Assembly: GCA_964370235.1 (NCBI GenBank)
Contig: CAYJIL010000003.1
Span: 1-54,544, forward strand
Direction: 5' to 3'
Length of the DNA: 54,544 nucleotides
DNA from: CAYJIL01 sp964370235
GTDB lineage: Bacteria; Bacteroidota; Bacteroidia; Bacteroidales; Rikenellaceae
The notes under the pieces are model-generated. The model worked only from the letters and a program-made list of their open reading frames with translations, had not been told where the DNA came from and made no database searches. Shown here in pieces: positions 17,573-25,308 of the stretch (the first letter of the stretch is position 1; each line of letters opens with the position of its first letter). The translations under genes were made by a program, and so were the position numbers.

Positions 17573-17921
17573 TTTAGTTGAGCTTTTAAGAGGGTGATTT
17601 ATGATATTAAAATCATATTAAATTTTATAATTTTGTGATAATTAGCGTGTTATGTGGGTGAAAGAAAACGCTAAAAAAATTGTAATATTTTTAACCGGTT
17701 GAGCCAATTGTGTTATTTTAACCAATTTTTTGGCTATGTTTTTGCTGCTAGATTTTAGGAAATACAGTGATTACTGTAATTTAATCGTAGAATGTGATTT
17801 ACTTGCCTATCGACTCTGTGTTCAATATGTATGTATGCAAAAAATGTACTATTTGACTTTTTTTGTTTATATGTGATAAAGCTATTATCGTGTAATCTAT
17901 TTTTGTTTCGTATATATCTAA
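17573..17921. other. AT-rich gap between radC and the fimbrial promoter
   Basis: About 350 nt of AT-rich sequence without a credible gene. An imperfect inverted repeat AGCCAA...TTGGCT lies near 17702-17735. I see no long flanking repeats that would make the fimbrial promoter invertible. Confidence 0.45.
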
Positions 17922-18623
17922 TTATGCTATATGACCACGCTCCTTTAATGAGACGCTACTATCGCCTACAATAATAATATGGTCTAATAGGTTAATGTCA
18001 ACCACCTTGCATGCTTCTTTGAGTTTATTGGTAAAAACAATATCTGCTTTTGATACCTCCATCGAACCCGATGGATGGTTGTGTGCAACTATAATAGATG
18101 TTGCTAGTAGCGTAATTGCTTTATGTAGAATCATTTTAATATCTACACCTGCCGACTGTGTGCCTCCTCGGCTAACTTGGGCATGTTCGATTATGCGATT
18201 TGTGCCATTAAGATATATTACCCAAAACTCTTCGTGGCTGAGCGATCCTAGTAGTGGTGCTAGTAGGTTTTGAACATCGTTGTTGTTGCGAATGACCGTA
18301 ATTTGTTGCGAAGGTAAAAATTTGAGCCTACGTCCTAGCTCCATAGCTGCCATGAGTCTAATTGCCGACCTATCGGAAAGCCCACCACCACCTTTTAGCA
18401 CCGATATGGGCGCCGATGCCAATGCTGCAATTCTGTTTTGGTGTAGTTCTAACACCTCTTTTGCCATAGATAATGAACTTTTTTGCGATGATGCAGCATC
18501 TATAATTAACGAAACCAGTTCGGCGTCACTAAGCTGTGACGATCCCTTATATAATAACTTATCTTTTGCGATAACATCTTCGTTCCAATCTATCACTCTA
18601 CCTTTTGATCTACTGTTCATCAT
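17922..18623 (-). CDS. radC: RadC family JAB-domain protein
   Basis: A 233-residue protein of typical RadC (UPF0758) length. The N-terminal part holds a helix-hairpin-helix-like region (LSDAELVSLII, then ISVLKGGGGLSDRSAIRLMAAMELGRRL). The C-terminal JAB/MPN domain carries the metal motif HNHPSG (181-186) with downstream D194, and the typical EEFWVIYLNGTNRII and VSRGGTQSAGVD segments. Despite its name, a DNA-repair role is not supported in the literature for RadC of E. coli, so the activity remains uncertain. It is a single gene with its stop facing the fimbrial operon leader. Two adjacent ATGs (18623 and 18620) are possible starts. Confidence 0.92.
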   Translation of the reverse strand: MMNSRSKGRVIDWNEDVIAKDKLLYKGSSQLSDAELVSLIIDAASSQKSSLSMAKEVLELHQNRIAALASAPISVLKGGGGLSDRSAIRLMAAMELGRRLKFLPSQQITVIRNNNDVQNLLAPLLGSLSHEEFWVIYLNGTNRIIEHAQVSRGGTQSAGVDIKMILHKAITLLATSIIVAHNHPSGSMEVSKADIVFTNKLKEACKVVDINLLDHIIIVGDSSVSLKERGHIA

Positions 18624-18775
18624 TATTTGGATTTAGTGTAGCATTATATATATGGTGTTAATAGCAAATGTACTCTTTTTTTCTCATTATTAGTAGTTTT
18701 GCTAGCCAAAAAAAATGGGTATATAAGTGGCGTTGTGCAAAAAAAACCTTAATCGCCTAAAATATTATGTAATGT

Positions 18776-18806
18776 TTTGCTGTAATAACAATTTTGGTTA
18801 ATTTTA
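18776..18806 (+). promoter_or_regulatory. Promoter for the lnt operon
   Basis: TTTG (18776-18779), a 19-nt spacer and TAATTTTA (18799-18806; one mismatch to TAnnTTTG), 23 nt before the lnt ATG. Confidence 0.5.
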
Positions 18807-18829
18807 CATTATAATAATCTAAGGTAAAT

Positions 18830-20398
18830 ATGTTAATTAATATACTCCTTTCGGCACTAACTGCTCTACTTGCCTCTTTGGCATGGTATGATATTACTTC
18901 GTTAGGTTTGCTGGTAATGTTTGTCCCACTGCTATATATACAAAAAAGATGTTCGGCAAAGGCGTTCACGCTTTACAGTCTACTTGCTATTGTTCTTTGG
19001 AATAGTGCAACCACATGGTGGGTTGCCAAGGCATCGGCAATTGGAGTTGTGGCAGGTGTTGGTACTACCTCGGTGTTGTTTGGGGCAGTAATGTGGCTTT
19101 ATAGCTTTGTTAGCCAACGAGCACCTCGCAAAATTGCCTATATTATATTAGTGATGGGGTGGATTGCTGCCGAGTACCTATATCTTAATGGTGAAATTTC
19201 GTTTCCTTGGATCGTAATTGGCAATGGTTTTGCTATTGATACTGCGCTTGTGCAGTGGTATGAATACACGGGAGCGCTAGGTGGTTCGCTGTGGGCACTT
19301 GTTGTAAACTTGTTGTTGTTCGAGCTACTATATAAAGGTAAAGAGGGTAGGTTACCAAGAGCCATAAAGCTAGGCTTTTTTACGCTAGTGCCAATTATTA
19401 TCTCGCTAGTAATGTATTATAGCTGGGAAGAGGACGAGGTAGGTAGCGTTCAGGTTGCTATTTTGCAACCAAATATCGACCCCTATAACGAAAAATTTGG
19501 GGGGCTAACACCTGTTCAGCAGCTAGATATTATGCTGGGCGAAGCGGCAAAAGCTCCTGCTAATACACAACTGTTTTTAGCACCCGAAACAGCACTTGAT
19601 GGTGCTAGTTACTGGATTTCGAGGCTCGATATTAACGGTAATATCAACAGAGTAAAACGATTTATATATAATGACTACCCCAATGCTAAGTTCATAACAG
19701 GTATTACGCTTTTGCAGCATTACAGTGGCGATGCACCTGCTCCCACAACAACAGCCCGCAAAGGCGACGACTTTTATTACGATGTATATAATTCGGCAAT
19801 TAAAATTGGCGACCAAAGAGTCGAAGAGATTTACCACAAGTCAAAACTAGTGATTGGTGTAGAGATGTTACCATACCACGAATACCTAAAGTTCATAGAA
19901 AGTTTATCGGTAGATTTGGGTGGTATTGCAGGTATGCTTGGCACGCAAGAGGAGCGCACAACATTTGGTGTGGCTAACTCGCAAATAGGCACGGCTATAT
20001 GTTATGAATCGGTTTATGGCGAATATTATCGAGATTTTGTACTCGCTGGAGCACAAGCAATGACCATAATCACAAACGATGGATGGTGGGGTAATACTCC
20101 CGGCTACAATCAACACCTATCATATGCAAAATTGCGTGCAATAGAGACTAGGCGTGCAATTGCTCGAAGTGCCAATACCGGTATTTCGGCAATGGTAAAT
20201 AGCCGAGGCGACATAACTCAGCAGCTAGGCTGGGACGAAAGAGGCATTATTAATGGGCAGTTACCATTAAGCAATAAAGTAACATTCTTTGTTGCCAATG
20301 GCGATGTAGTAGGCAGGTTAAGCAGTTTTATATTTGCGCTTGCGCTTCTGTTTTTTATAGCCTACCATCGCAAAAAAAGAGATTATTTATATCATTAA
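18830..20398 (+). CDS. lnt: Apolipoprotein N-acyltransferase
   Basis: A 522-residue inner-membrane enzyme that adds the third acyl chain to the N-terminal cysteine of lipoproteins, using phospholipid as donor. About six membrane segments occupy residues 1-195, a nitrilase-like periplasmic domain follows (205-480), and a last segment ends the protein (495-512). The catalytic triad can be read: E253 in LFLAPETALDG, K337 in IYHKSKLVIGVEMLP, and C391 in GTAICYES, at spacings matching E. coli Lnt (E267, K335, C387). It begins an operon with ribE 14 nt downstream. The many lipoproteins in this window would be its substrates. Confidence 0.95.
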   Translation: MLINILLSALTALLASLAWYDITSLGLLVMFVPLLYIQKRCSAKAFTLYSLLAIVLWNSATTWWVAKASAIGVVAGVGTTSVLFGAVMWLYSFVSQRAPRKIAYIILVMGWIAAEYLYLNGEISFPWIVIGNGFAIDTALVQWYEYTGALGGSLWALVVNLLLFELLYKGKEGRLPRAIKLGFFTLVPIIISLVMYYSWEEDEVGSVQVAILQPNIDPYNEKFGGLTPVQQLDIMLGEAAKAPANTQLFLAPETALDGASYWISRLDINGNINRVKRFIYNDYPNAKFITGITLLQHYSGDAPAPTTTARKGDDFYYDVYNSAIKIGDQRVEEIYHKSKLVIGVEMLPYHEYLKFIESLSVDLGGIAGMLGTQEERTTFGVANSQIGTAICYESVYGEYYRDFVLAGAQAMTIITNDGWWGNTPGYNQHLSYAKLRAIETRRAIARSANTGISAMVNSRGDITQQLGWDERGIINGQLPLSNKVTFFVANGDVVGRLSSFIFALALLFFIAYHRKKRDYLYH

Positions 20399-20412
20399 AA
20401 TAGAGAAAAGAA

Positions 20413-21012
20413 ATGTTTTCGGGAATAGTAGAGGCGATGGCAACAGTAAAGAGCATCGCAATAGAGGGTAGCAACAAGCACCTAACACTTAGTGCACCAT
20501 TTACATCGGAGCTAAAGATAGATCAAAGTGTTGCACACAACGGTGTGTGCTTGACAGTGGTGGCTATCGAAGGCGACTGCTACACAGTAACGGCAATTGA
20601 CGAGACGCTAATTAAAAGTAATATTGGCGATTTGACAGTTGGCGACAAGGTAAACCTTGAGCGTAGCATGCGTCCAGATGCACTTTTAGATGGCCACATA
20701 GTGCAAGGGCACGTAGACTGTACGGCAAAATGTACGCAGATAGACGAGCTTGATGGTAGTACTTACTACACATTTGAGTATGAGCCACACGAAGATCACA
20801 TTACAGTAGAGAAGGGTTCTATTACAGTAAATGGTGTGAGCCTTACGGTGGTAAACTCTCAGGATACATCGTTTCAGGTAGCTATTATTCCGTACACAAA
20901 CGAGCACACCAATTTTCATATGTTTAGTGTAGGAACAAGAGTTAATCTTGAGTTCGACATAATTGGAAAGTACATTACAAAGTTAATGAAACGTTACGCA
21001 CCCAAAAACTAA
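20413..21012 (+). CDS. ribE: Riboflavin synthase, alpha subunit
   Basis: A 199-residue protein of normal length for riboflavin synthase, which converts two 6,7-dimethyl-8-ribityllumazine molecules into riboflavin and a pyrimidine by-product. The N-terminus MFSGIVEAM is the family signature. Two lumazine-binding repeats are visible, one with VAHNGVCLTVV (about 40-50) and the second with GSITVNGVSLTVV (about 135-147). Between them is the conserved DGHIVQGHVD. Only 14 nt separate it from lnt, and its stop is directly followed by the ATG of the MATE gene, so all three are co-transcribed. No other rib gene or FMN riboswitch is visible here. Confidence 0.96.
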   Translation: MFSGIVEAMATVKSIAIEGSNKHLTLSAPFTSELKIDQSVAHNGVCLTVVAIEGDCYTVTAIDETLIKSNIGDLTVGDKVNLERSMRPDALLDGHIVQGHVDCTAKCTQIDELDGSTYYTFEYEPHEDHITVEKGSITVNGVSLTVVNSQDTSFQVAIIPYTNEHTNFHMFSVGTRVNLEFDIIGKYITKLMKRYAPKN

Positions 21013-22365
21013 ATGGCAAAGGAGTATAGCGATATAGCCGCTCTGGGAACAGAGCCTATATCGAAACTTATGCGTAGATACTATATTCCTGCTATTATAG
21101 CAATGACAGCCGCCTCGTTATATAACATGGCGGATAGTATCTTCATTGGGCACGGTGTTGGTGCAATGGCAATTGCTGGTGTTTCGATAACTATGCCCAT
21201 CACCTTTATATCTACTGCGTTTGGCGCAATGGTGGGTATTGGTGCATCTACGCTCATGTCGGTGAAATTGGGTCAAAAAGACTACGAGAGCGCACGCCAA
21301 ATACTTGGGAATCTAGTAATTCTTAATAGTATAATTGGTCTTGCGATAACGGCTCTAGTTCTTGTTTGGCTAGACGATTTGCTCATGCTCTTTGGTGCAA
21401 GTGGCGATACACTGCCATATGCTAGAGATTATATGCGAATTGTGATTGCAGGTAATGTTGTTACTCACCTATACATGGGTCTTAACGACATTATTCGTAG
21501 TTCGGGTCACCCCACAAAGGCAATGTCAATAACTATTACTGCCGTTGTTGGTAACTGTATCCTTAATGCCTTGTTTATTTTTGGTTTAAAGATGGGGGTT
21601 AATGGTGCTGCTTGGGCTACTGTAATAGCACAGGTGATTGCGCTAGGAGTGGCAGTTCACCATTTTTGGAGCGATAAGGCAACTTCGCACATGAGCTTAA
21701 TGCAAATGAGGCTAAAGTCACACATTGTGCGTGGAATACTATATATAGGTGTTGCTCCGCTGTTAATGAATTTGTGTGCATCGCTTGTTGTTATAATCAT
21801 CAACAAGAGCCTACAAAGCTACGGAGGCGATATGGCGGTGGGTGCATACGGCATCTTTAACCGTGTGGCTATGTTCTTTGTGATGATAATATTTGGTCTT
21901 AACAATGGTATGCAGCCAATTATTGGCTATAACTATGGTGCAGGTAACTACGATAGGCTAATTCAAACCTACAAATCAACAGTCATTATTGCAACGGTGG
22001 TAATGACAACAGGTTTTGTTATGTCGATAGGTGCTCCTAGAATGTTGGCATCAATGTTTACTAGCGACCCAATACTGCTAGAGCCCGCTATACGTGCTCT
22101 TAGAATAGGGTTTATGATGGCTCCGGTTATAGGTATGCAAATTATAACATCAACGCTGTTTCAGTCGACAGGCAAGGCGGGTTGGGCGATACTATTATCG
22201 CTATCAAGACAAATGTTATTATTGGTGCCCTTGATTATAATCCTACCACGATACTGGGGTGTCGACGGGGTTTGGTATAGTATGCCTATCTCAGATTTTA
22301 TAGCATGGCTTATGTCGGTAGCTCTTTTATCTGTACAAATGCGAAAGTTCAAACGGGTTAAATAG
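21013..22365 (+). CDS. MATE family efflux transporter
   Basis: A 450-residue membrane protein with about twelve transmembrane segments arranged as two homologous halves. It is typical of MATE (MOP superfamily) exporters that drive drugs or metabolites out with Na+ or H+. The start MAKEYSDIAALGTEPISKLMRRYYIPAIIAMTAASLYNMADSIF is the NorM/DinF-like opening, where the TEPI-KL--Y-IPAI motif is usual in Bacteroidales members. GLNNGMQPIIGYNYGA in the second half is the common loop motif. The ATG follows the ribE stop with no spacer, so translation is probably coupled. The substrate cannot be predicted; a link to riboflavin or flavins from gene order would be speculation. Confidence 0.94.
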   Translation: MAKEYSDIAALGTEPISKLMRRYYIPAIIAMTAASLYNMADSIFIGHGVGAMAIAGVSITMPITFISTAFGAMVGIGASTLMSVKLGQKDYESARQILGNLVILNSIIGLAITALVLVWLDDLLMLFGASGDTLPYARDYMRIVIAGNVVTHLYMGLNDIIRSSGHPTKAMSITITAVVGNCILNALFIFGLKMGVNGAAWATVIAQVIALGVAVHHFWSDKATSHMSLMQMRLKSHIVRGILYIGVAPLLMNLCASLVVIIINKSLQSYGGDMAVGAYGIFNRVAMFFVMIIFGLNNGMQPIIGYNYGAGNYDRLIQTYKSTVIIATVVMTTGFVMSIGAPRMLASMFTSDPILLEPAIRALRIGFMMAPVIGMQIITSTLFQSTGKAGWAILLSLSRQMLLLVPLIIILPRYWGVDGVWYSMPISDFIAWLMSVALLSVQMRKFKRVK

Positions 22366-22435
22366 TACTTGTTCTAGTGATTAATGAACATGTGCAATTA
22401 ATATGATTTTCAAAACGTTATAATTATTATTAATT

Positions 22436-23062
22436 ATGAAGAGGGAGAATAATGTAATCGTAAGTATAGGTCGCCAGTATGGTAGTGGCGGTAGTTTAGT
22501 AGCAAAAGAGCTAGCAAAGCTAATGGGAGTAAAATATTATGATAAACTTTTGTTAGAGGAGTCGGCTCGTCATAGTGGACTAAGCGAAAAGTATTTTGAA
22601 TCGATGGACGAGCGTAGTCCTCTAGCCTTTTCAAATATACTATCGAGCGGTTTGTTCTCTATGAGCGAATATGGTAGTAGCTTTAATGACGAGCGCATTT
22701 TTGGTATCGTATCTAGCGAGATAATGCAGTTGGCACAAAAAGAGTCGGCTGTGGTGGTTGGTCGCTGTTCCGACTACTTGCTAAGAGATCGCAAAGGGCT
22801 TATAACTATCTTTATTAGCTCGCCAATGGAGGCTAGAATACGTGAAATTAGTGCTCGTGAGCATATAAGCGAACGTGAGGCAATGAACAAAATTAAGCGC
22901 ACCGACAAGGAGCGTGCGGCTTACTATAATTTTTATACCGATAAAAAGTGGGGCGATGCTTCCTCATATAACATTACAATCGACTCTTCGTTTTTTGGAG
23001 TTGAGCAAACAGCAAAGATATTGCATGAATTAGTGGTAAACTTTCAACAACGAGAGCCCTAG
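22436..23062 (+). CDS. Cytidylate kinase-like family protein
   Basis: A 208-residue P-loop kinase. The Walker A motif GRQYGSGGS is at 12-20, followed by AKELAKLMGVKYYDKLLLEESAR, the pattern of the cytidylate kinase-like family (PF13189). These proteins differ from the housekeeping Cmk in sequence and have no confirmed substrate. A lid-like segment is seen around 135-165 (ISAREHISEREAMNKIKRTDKERAAYYNFYTDKKWGD), with the RTDK-RA-YY motif typical of the family. It lies 70 nt after the MATE gene, where MATE plus Cmk-like pairs are common in Bacteroidales. It is followed 21 nt later by the metalloprotease gene. Cytoplasmic. Confidence 0.9.
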   Translation: MKRENNVIVSIGRQYGSGGSLVAKELAKLMGVKYYDKLLLEESARHSGLSEKYFESMDERSPLAFSNILSSGLFSMSEYGSSFNDERIFGIVSSEIMQLAQKESAVVVGRCSDYLLRDRKGLITIFISSPMEARIREISAREHISEREAMNKIKRTDKERAAYYNFYTDKKWGDASSYNITIDSSFFGVEQTAKILHELVVNFQQREP

Positions 23063-23083
23063 ATATTTATAAATAAAGAGGCA

Positions 23084-24358
23084 ATGATGCATAAATTACT
23101 GTCAACCCTATTAGTATTAGGGCTATTTTTTAGTTGTTCCGACAGTAGCAATTTCGATCAAAGATCGACAACCTATAATATAGGTGCCGAAGGTGGAGTA
23201 ATAGATGTTATTATCGAAAGCGATTGGAGAGCGCAGACAAGCGATAATTGGATAAGCCTAGAAGCGTCGTCGGGTACTGCCGATCGAGTTTTAAGGATAT
23301 TGGTTGATGAGAATTTTGAAGATCAACCACGCCAAGCGCATGTGAATGTTGTAGATAAATTATCTGACCTTGATATTCATATTAAGCAGCGAGAATTTAT
23401 TCCCGAATCAGAGAATATTGTGATGCAGGTTGTTTTTCACACGTTATATAACGACAAAAACGACCCAAATCAATATATAAGTTCGCAACGAGCTGGCGAA
23501 ATAATAGATTTTTGTAACCAAAAGTATAACCAAACAGCTGCTGATTTGGGAGTAGAGTTTGTGTTAGCACAAACCGACCCTAACGGCGACCGTTTACTTG
23601 AGGCTGGTATTCATAGGTATTCTACGACTAAATCGTCAATCGATGCAGAACAGTATATGAGCGCCAAAGATGCTACGGTGGCTCGTGAGTTGTTGTGGGA
23701 TCCCAATAGATATATAAATATATATACTTATAGGTTTACCGAGGATAATTTGTTGGGAATATCGTTCCTTGCATTTTCGACTACTGCAATGCCACTAGAT
23801 GGTCTTATCGAAGCAGATTACTTTATAAACAATACGCCCGATTATCTGTTTGGTGTACACCTAAATAACCTATACACAAATGTTGATGATAGTGGCAATT
23901 ACGTTGCATATATCGATGACGATTTCAAGGTAACTGCTGCACACGAAATAGGACATTTCTTGGGTTTGCTACATCCGTTCTCAGAAGATGGCTGTGGCGA
24001 GAGCGACTACTGTGCCGATACTCCAAATTACGACCGTGCTAGCTATGTCGAGCATGTGAATAGCAACCCTCGCAACCCTATCGAATACTACCTAAATAGA
24101 GAATCGTGCGAAGGAGTTAGCTTTACCTCTAGCAACATTATGGATTACGGAATTAGTAGCTATGATGGGTTTACGCCAAACCAAATTTCTCGCATGAAAC
24201 ACGTTATAGAGAATGGTGTGTTATTGCCCGGTTACAAAGATCCACGAAGCCGAAGTGGAGTCCAAACACGTAGTGCCATTGAGCCTACGCCGATAATTAT
24301 TAAGTGTCGTAGCATAAAACACAGCAGTGGTACATGTGGCTGTGGTAATCACAACTAG
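23084..24358 (+). CDS. BF0631-family zinc metzincin lipoprotein
   Basis: A 424-residue lipoprotein (signal ending LGLFFSC, C18). Residues about 28-103 form a BACON-like beta-sandwich (GAEGGVIDVIIESDWRAQ, then WISLEASSG). The catalytic domain has the metzincin site HEIGHFLGLLH with zinc ligands H287, H291 and H297, catalytic E288, and the Met-turn SSNIMDYG (M353). A cysteine-containing loop (CGESDYC) follows the zinc site, as in pappalysin-like M43 enzymes. It matches the zinc-dependent metalloproteinase lipoprotein family named after Bacteroides BF0631. The C-terminus ends in a short Cys-rich tail (KCRSIKHSSGTCGCGNHN), which is unusual. It probably acts at the cell surface or periplasm; the substrate is unknown. 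ATG 23087 is an equally possible start. Confidence 0.88.
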   Translation: MMHKLLSTLLVLGLFFSCSDSSNFDQRSTTYNIGAEGGVIDVIIESDWRAQTSDNWISLEASSGTADRVLRILVDENFEDQPRQAHVNVVDKLSDLDIHIKQREFIPESENIVMQVVFHTLYNDKNDPNQYISSQRAGEIIDFCNQKYNQTAADLGVEFVLAQTDPNGDRLLEAGIHRYSTTKSSIDAEQYMSAKDATVARELLWDPNRYINIYTYRFTEDNLLGISFLAFSTTAMPLDGLIEADYFINNTPDYLFGVHLNNLYTNVDDSGNYVAYIDDDFKVTAAHEIGHFLGLLHPFSEDGCGESDYCADTPNYDRASYVEHVNSNPRNPIEYYLNRESCEGVSFTSSNIMDYGISSYDGFTPNQISRMKHVIENGVLLPGYKDPRSRSGVQTRSAIEPTPIIIKCRSIKHSSGTCGCGNHN

Positions 24359-24388
24359 GAGTAGTAATTTATCCCATAAAATACAAAG

Positions 24389-24510
24389 AAACTGTCTCAA
24401 AAACATTTTTGTCACTTCCTGAATCGCATAAATACTCACGTACTCCAGTACGCTCCGTTTTATGCTCATCACGAAGCCCCAAAACTGAATTTTGATACAA
24501 ATTTCTCACA
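24389..24510. repeat. Possible intergenic repeat or IS remnant
   Basis: Between the metalloprotease stop and the infC terminator is a stretch starting AAACTGTCTCAAAA and containing GTAC-TCCA-GTAC. Its appearance (a GAGACAGTTT-type end on the minus strand, then a short translatable tract beginning near KRSVLEYVSIYAI) resembles dispersed intergenic sequences I have seen in other Bacteroidales genomes. No transposase is present and only one copy lies in this window, so the call rests on recall. Confidence 0.3.
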
Positions 24511-24547
24511 AAAGAGGGTATCTCGATTAAATCGTGATACCCTCTTT
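24511..24547. terminator. Bidirectional terminator between the metalloprotease and infC
   Basis: AAAGAGGGTATC (24511-24522) pairs with GATACCCTCTTT (24536-24547), with an inner CGATT/AATCG stem. T-runs flank both sides. It ends 5 nt before the infC stop and can serve both convergent units. Confidence 0.88.
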
Positions 24548-24552
24548 TGGTA

Positions 24553-25131
24553 TTATTTAGTTGCCTTTGGTGATAGCATGATAATCATGCGCTTACCCTC
24601 TAGCTTTGGAAGTTGCTCTACTTTGCCAAGCTCTGCTAGATCTTGTGCAAATTTAAGTAGTAGAATCTCTCCCTGCTCTTTGAATACAATTTGTCTACCT
24701 CTAAAGAACACATAAGCCTTAATCTTGGCTCCATCCTTTAGGAAGTTTTCAGCATGCTTTAGCTTAAAGTTATAGTCGTGGTCGTCTGTATTAGGACCAA
24801 AACGTATCTCTTTCACCACAACTTTAGTCGCCTTAGCCTTAATTTCTTTTGCTTTGCGCTTTTGTTGATATAGGAACTTTTGGTAGTCGATAATACGACA
24901 CACAGGTGGGTCTGCCTTAGGTGAGATTTCAACAAGATCAAGATCCATTTGGTCTGCAAGGTTTAATGCGTCTGAAAGTGACATCACTTTCGACTCTTCT
25001 ACACCCTCACCAACGATACGAACCTCTTTGGCTGTGATATGCTTGTTAATCCTATGGGCATTCTCTTTCTCTCTTGGAGCTCCTCCTCTAATGAAGGGTC
25101 TTGTTCCCGGTTTTTTAAAAGTAGTAGCTAT
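24553..25131 (-). CDS. infC: Translation initiation factor IF-3 with ATA start codon
   Basis: A 192-residue IF-3, which binds the 30S subunit and checks start-codon pairing. The core is plain: RINKHITAKEVRIVGEGVE at the N-domain, MSLSDALNLADQMDLDLVEISPKADPPVCRIIDY as the linker region, and a C-domain with IRFGPNTDDHDYNFKLKHAENFL. An ATG at 24987 would delete the first 48 residues including the RINKHI motif. The correct frame reads back to ATA at 25131-25129, preceded 8 nt upstream by a perfect AGGAGG, with an in-frame stop just before it. Non-AUG starts are known for infC in other bacteria and allow IF-3 to repress its own synthesis. It follows thrS, but rpmI and rplT, the usual next genes, are absent. 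Confidence 0.93.
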   Translation of the reverse strand: MATTFKKPGTRPFIRGGAPREKENAHRINKHITAKEVRIVGEGVEESKVMSLSDALNLADQMDLDLVEISPKADPPVCRIIDYQKFLYQQKRKAKEIKAKATKVVVKEIRFGPNTDDHDYNFKLKHAENFLKDGAKIKAYVFFRGRQIVFKEQGEILLLKFAQDLAELGKVEQLPKLEGKRMIIMLSPKATK

Positions 25132-25139
25132 GACTATGT

Positions 25140-25145
25140 CCTCCT
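25140..25145 (-). promoter_or_regulatory. Strong Shine-Dalgarno for infC
   Basis: AGGAGG on the minus strand ends 8 nt before the ATA start of infC. Bacteroidota genes rarely carry such a strong site, so it supports the ATA start. Its proximity to an in-frame stop leaves no other suitable codon upstream. Confidence 0.85.
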
Positions 25146-25210
25146 AATTTTGGCTCTACCTCGTTAGCTGTTTGTGAGGCGGAGTCGTGTTAATAATATT
25201 CGTCATTTAT

Positions 25211-25240
25211 AGGCTCTCTTGGCTGTGCCTTAGAGAGCCT
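25211..25240 (-). other. Stem-loop in the thrS-infC spacer
   Basis: AGGCTCTCT (25211-25219) pairs with AGAGAGCCT (25232-25240), with an inner GGC/GCC stem, 80 nt before the infC start. No T-run follows on the minus strand. A second shorter hairpin (TGATAAAA 25279-25286 with TTTTATCA 25292-25299) lies closer to the thrS stop. Confidence 0.65.
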
Positions 25241-25308
25241 TAATGACTATTCTAGACTGTAAATTTTATATTAAAAGTTGATAAAACCAAATTTTATCAC
25301 TCTTTTTT

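Noticed and set aside
17690..17745. Invertible fimbrial promoter flanked by inverted repeats
   Set aside because: The AGCCAA/TTGGCT repeat is only 6 bp and lies upstream of the promoter rather than around it; no invertase gene is present.
24221..24472. A minus-strand 83-residue reading frame
   Set aside because: It overlaps the metalloprotease end and the possible repeat; it is likely a chance frame of that sequence.
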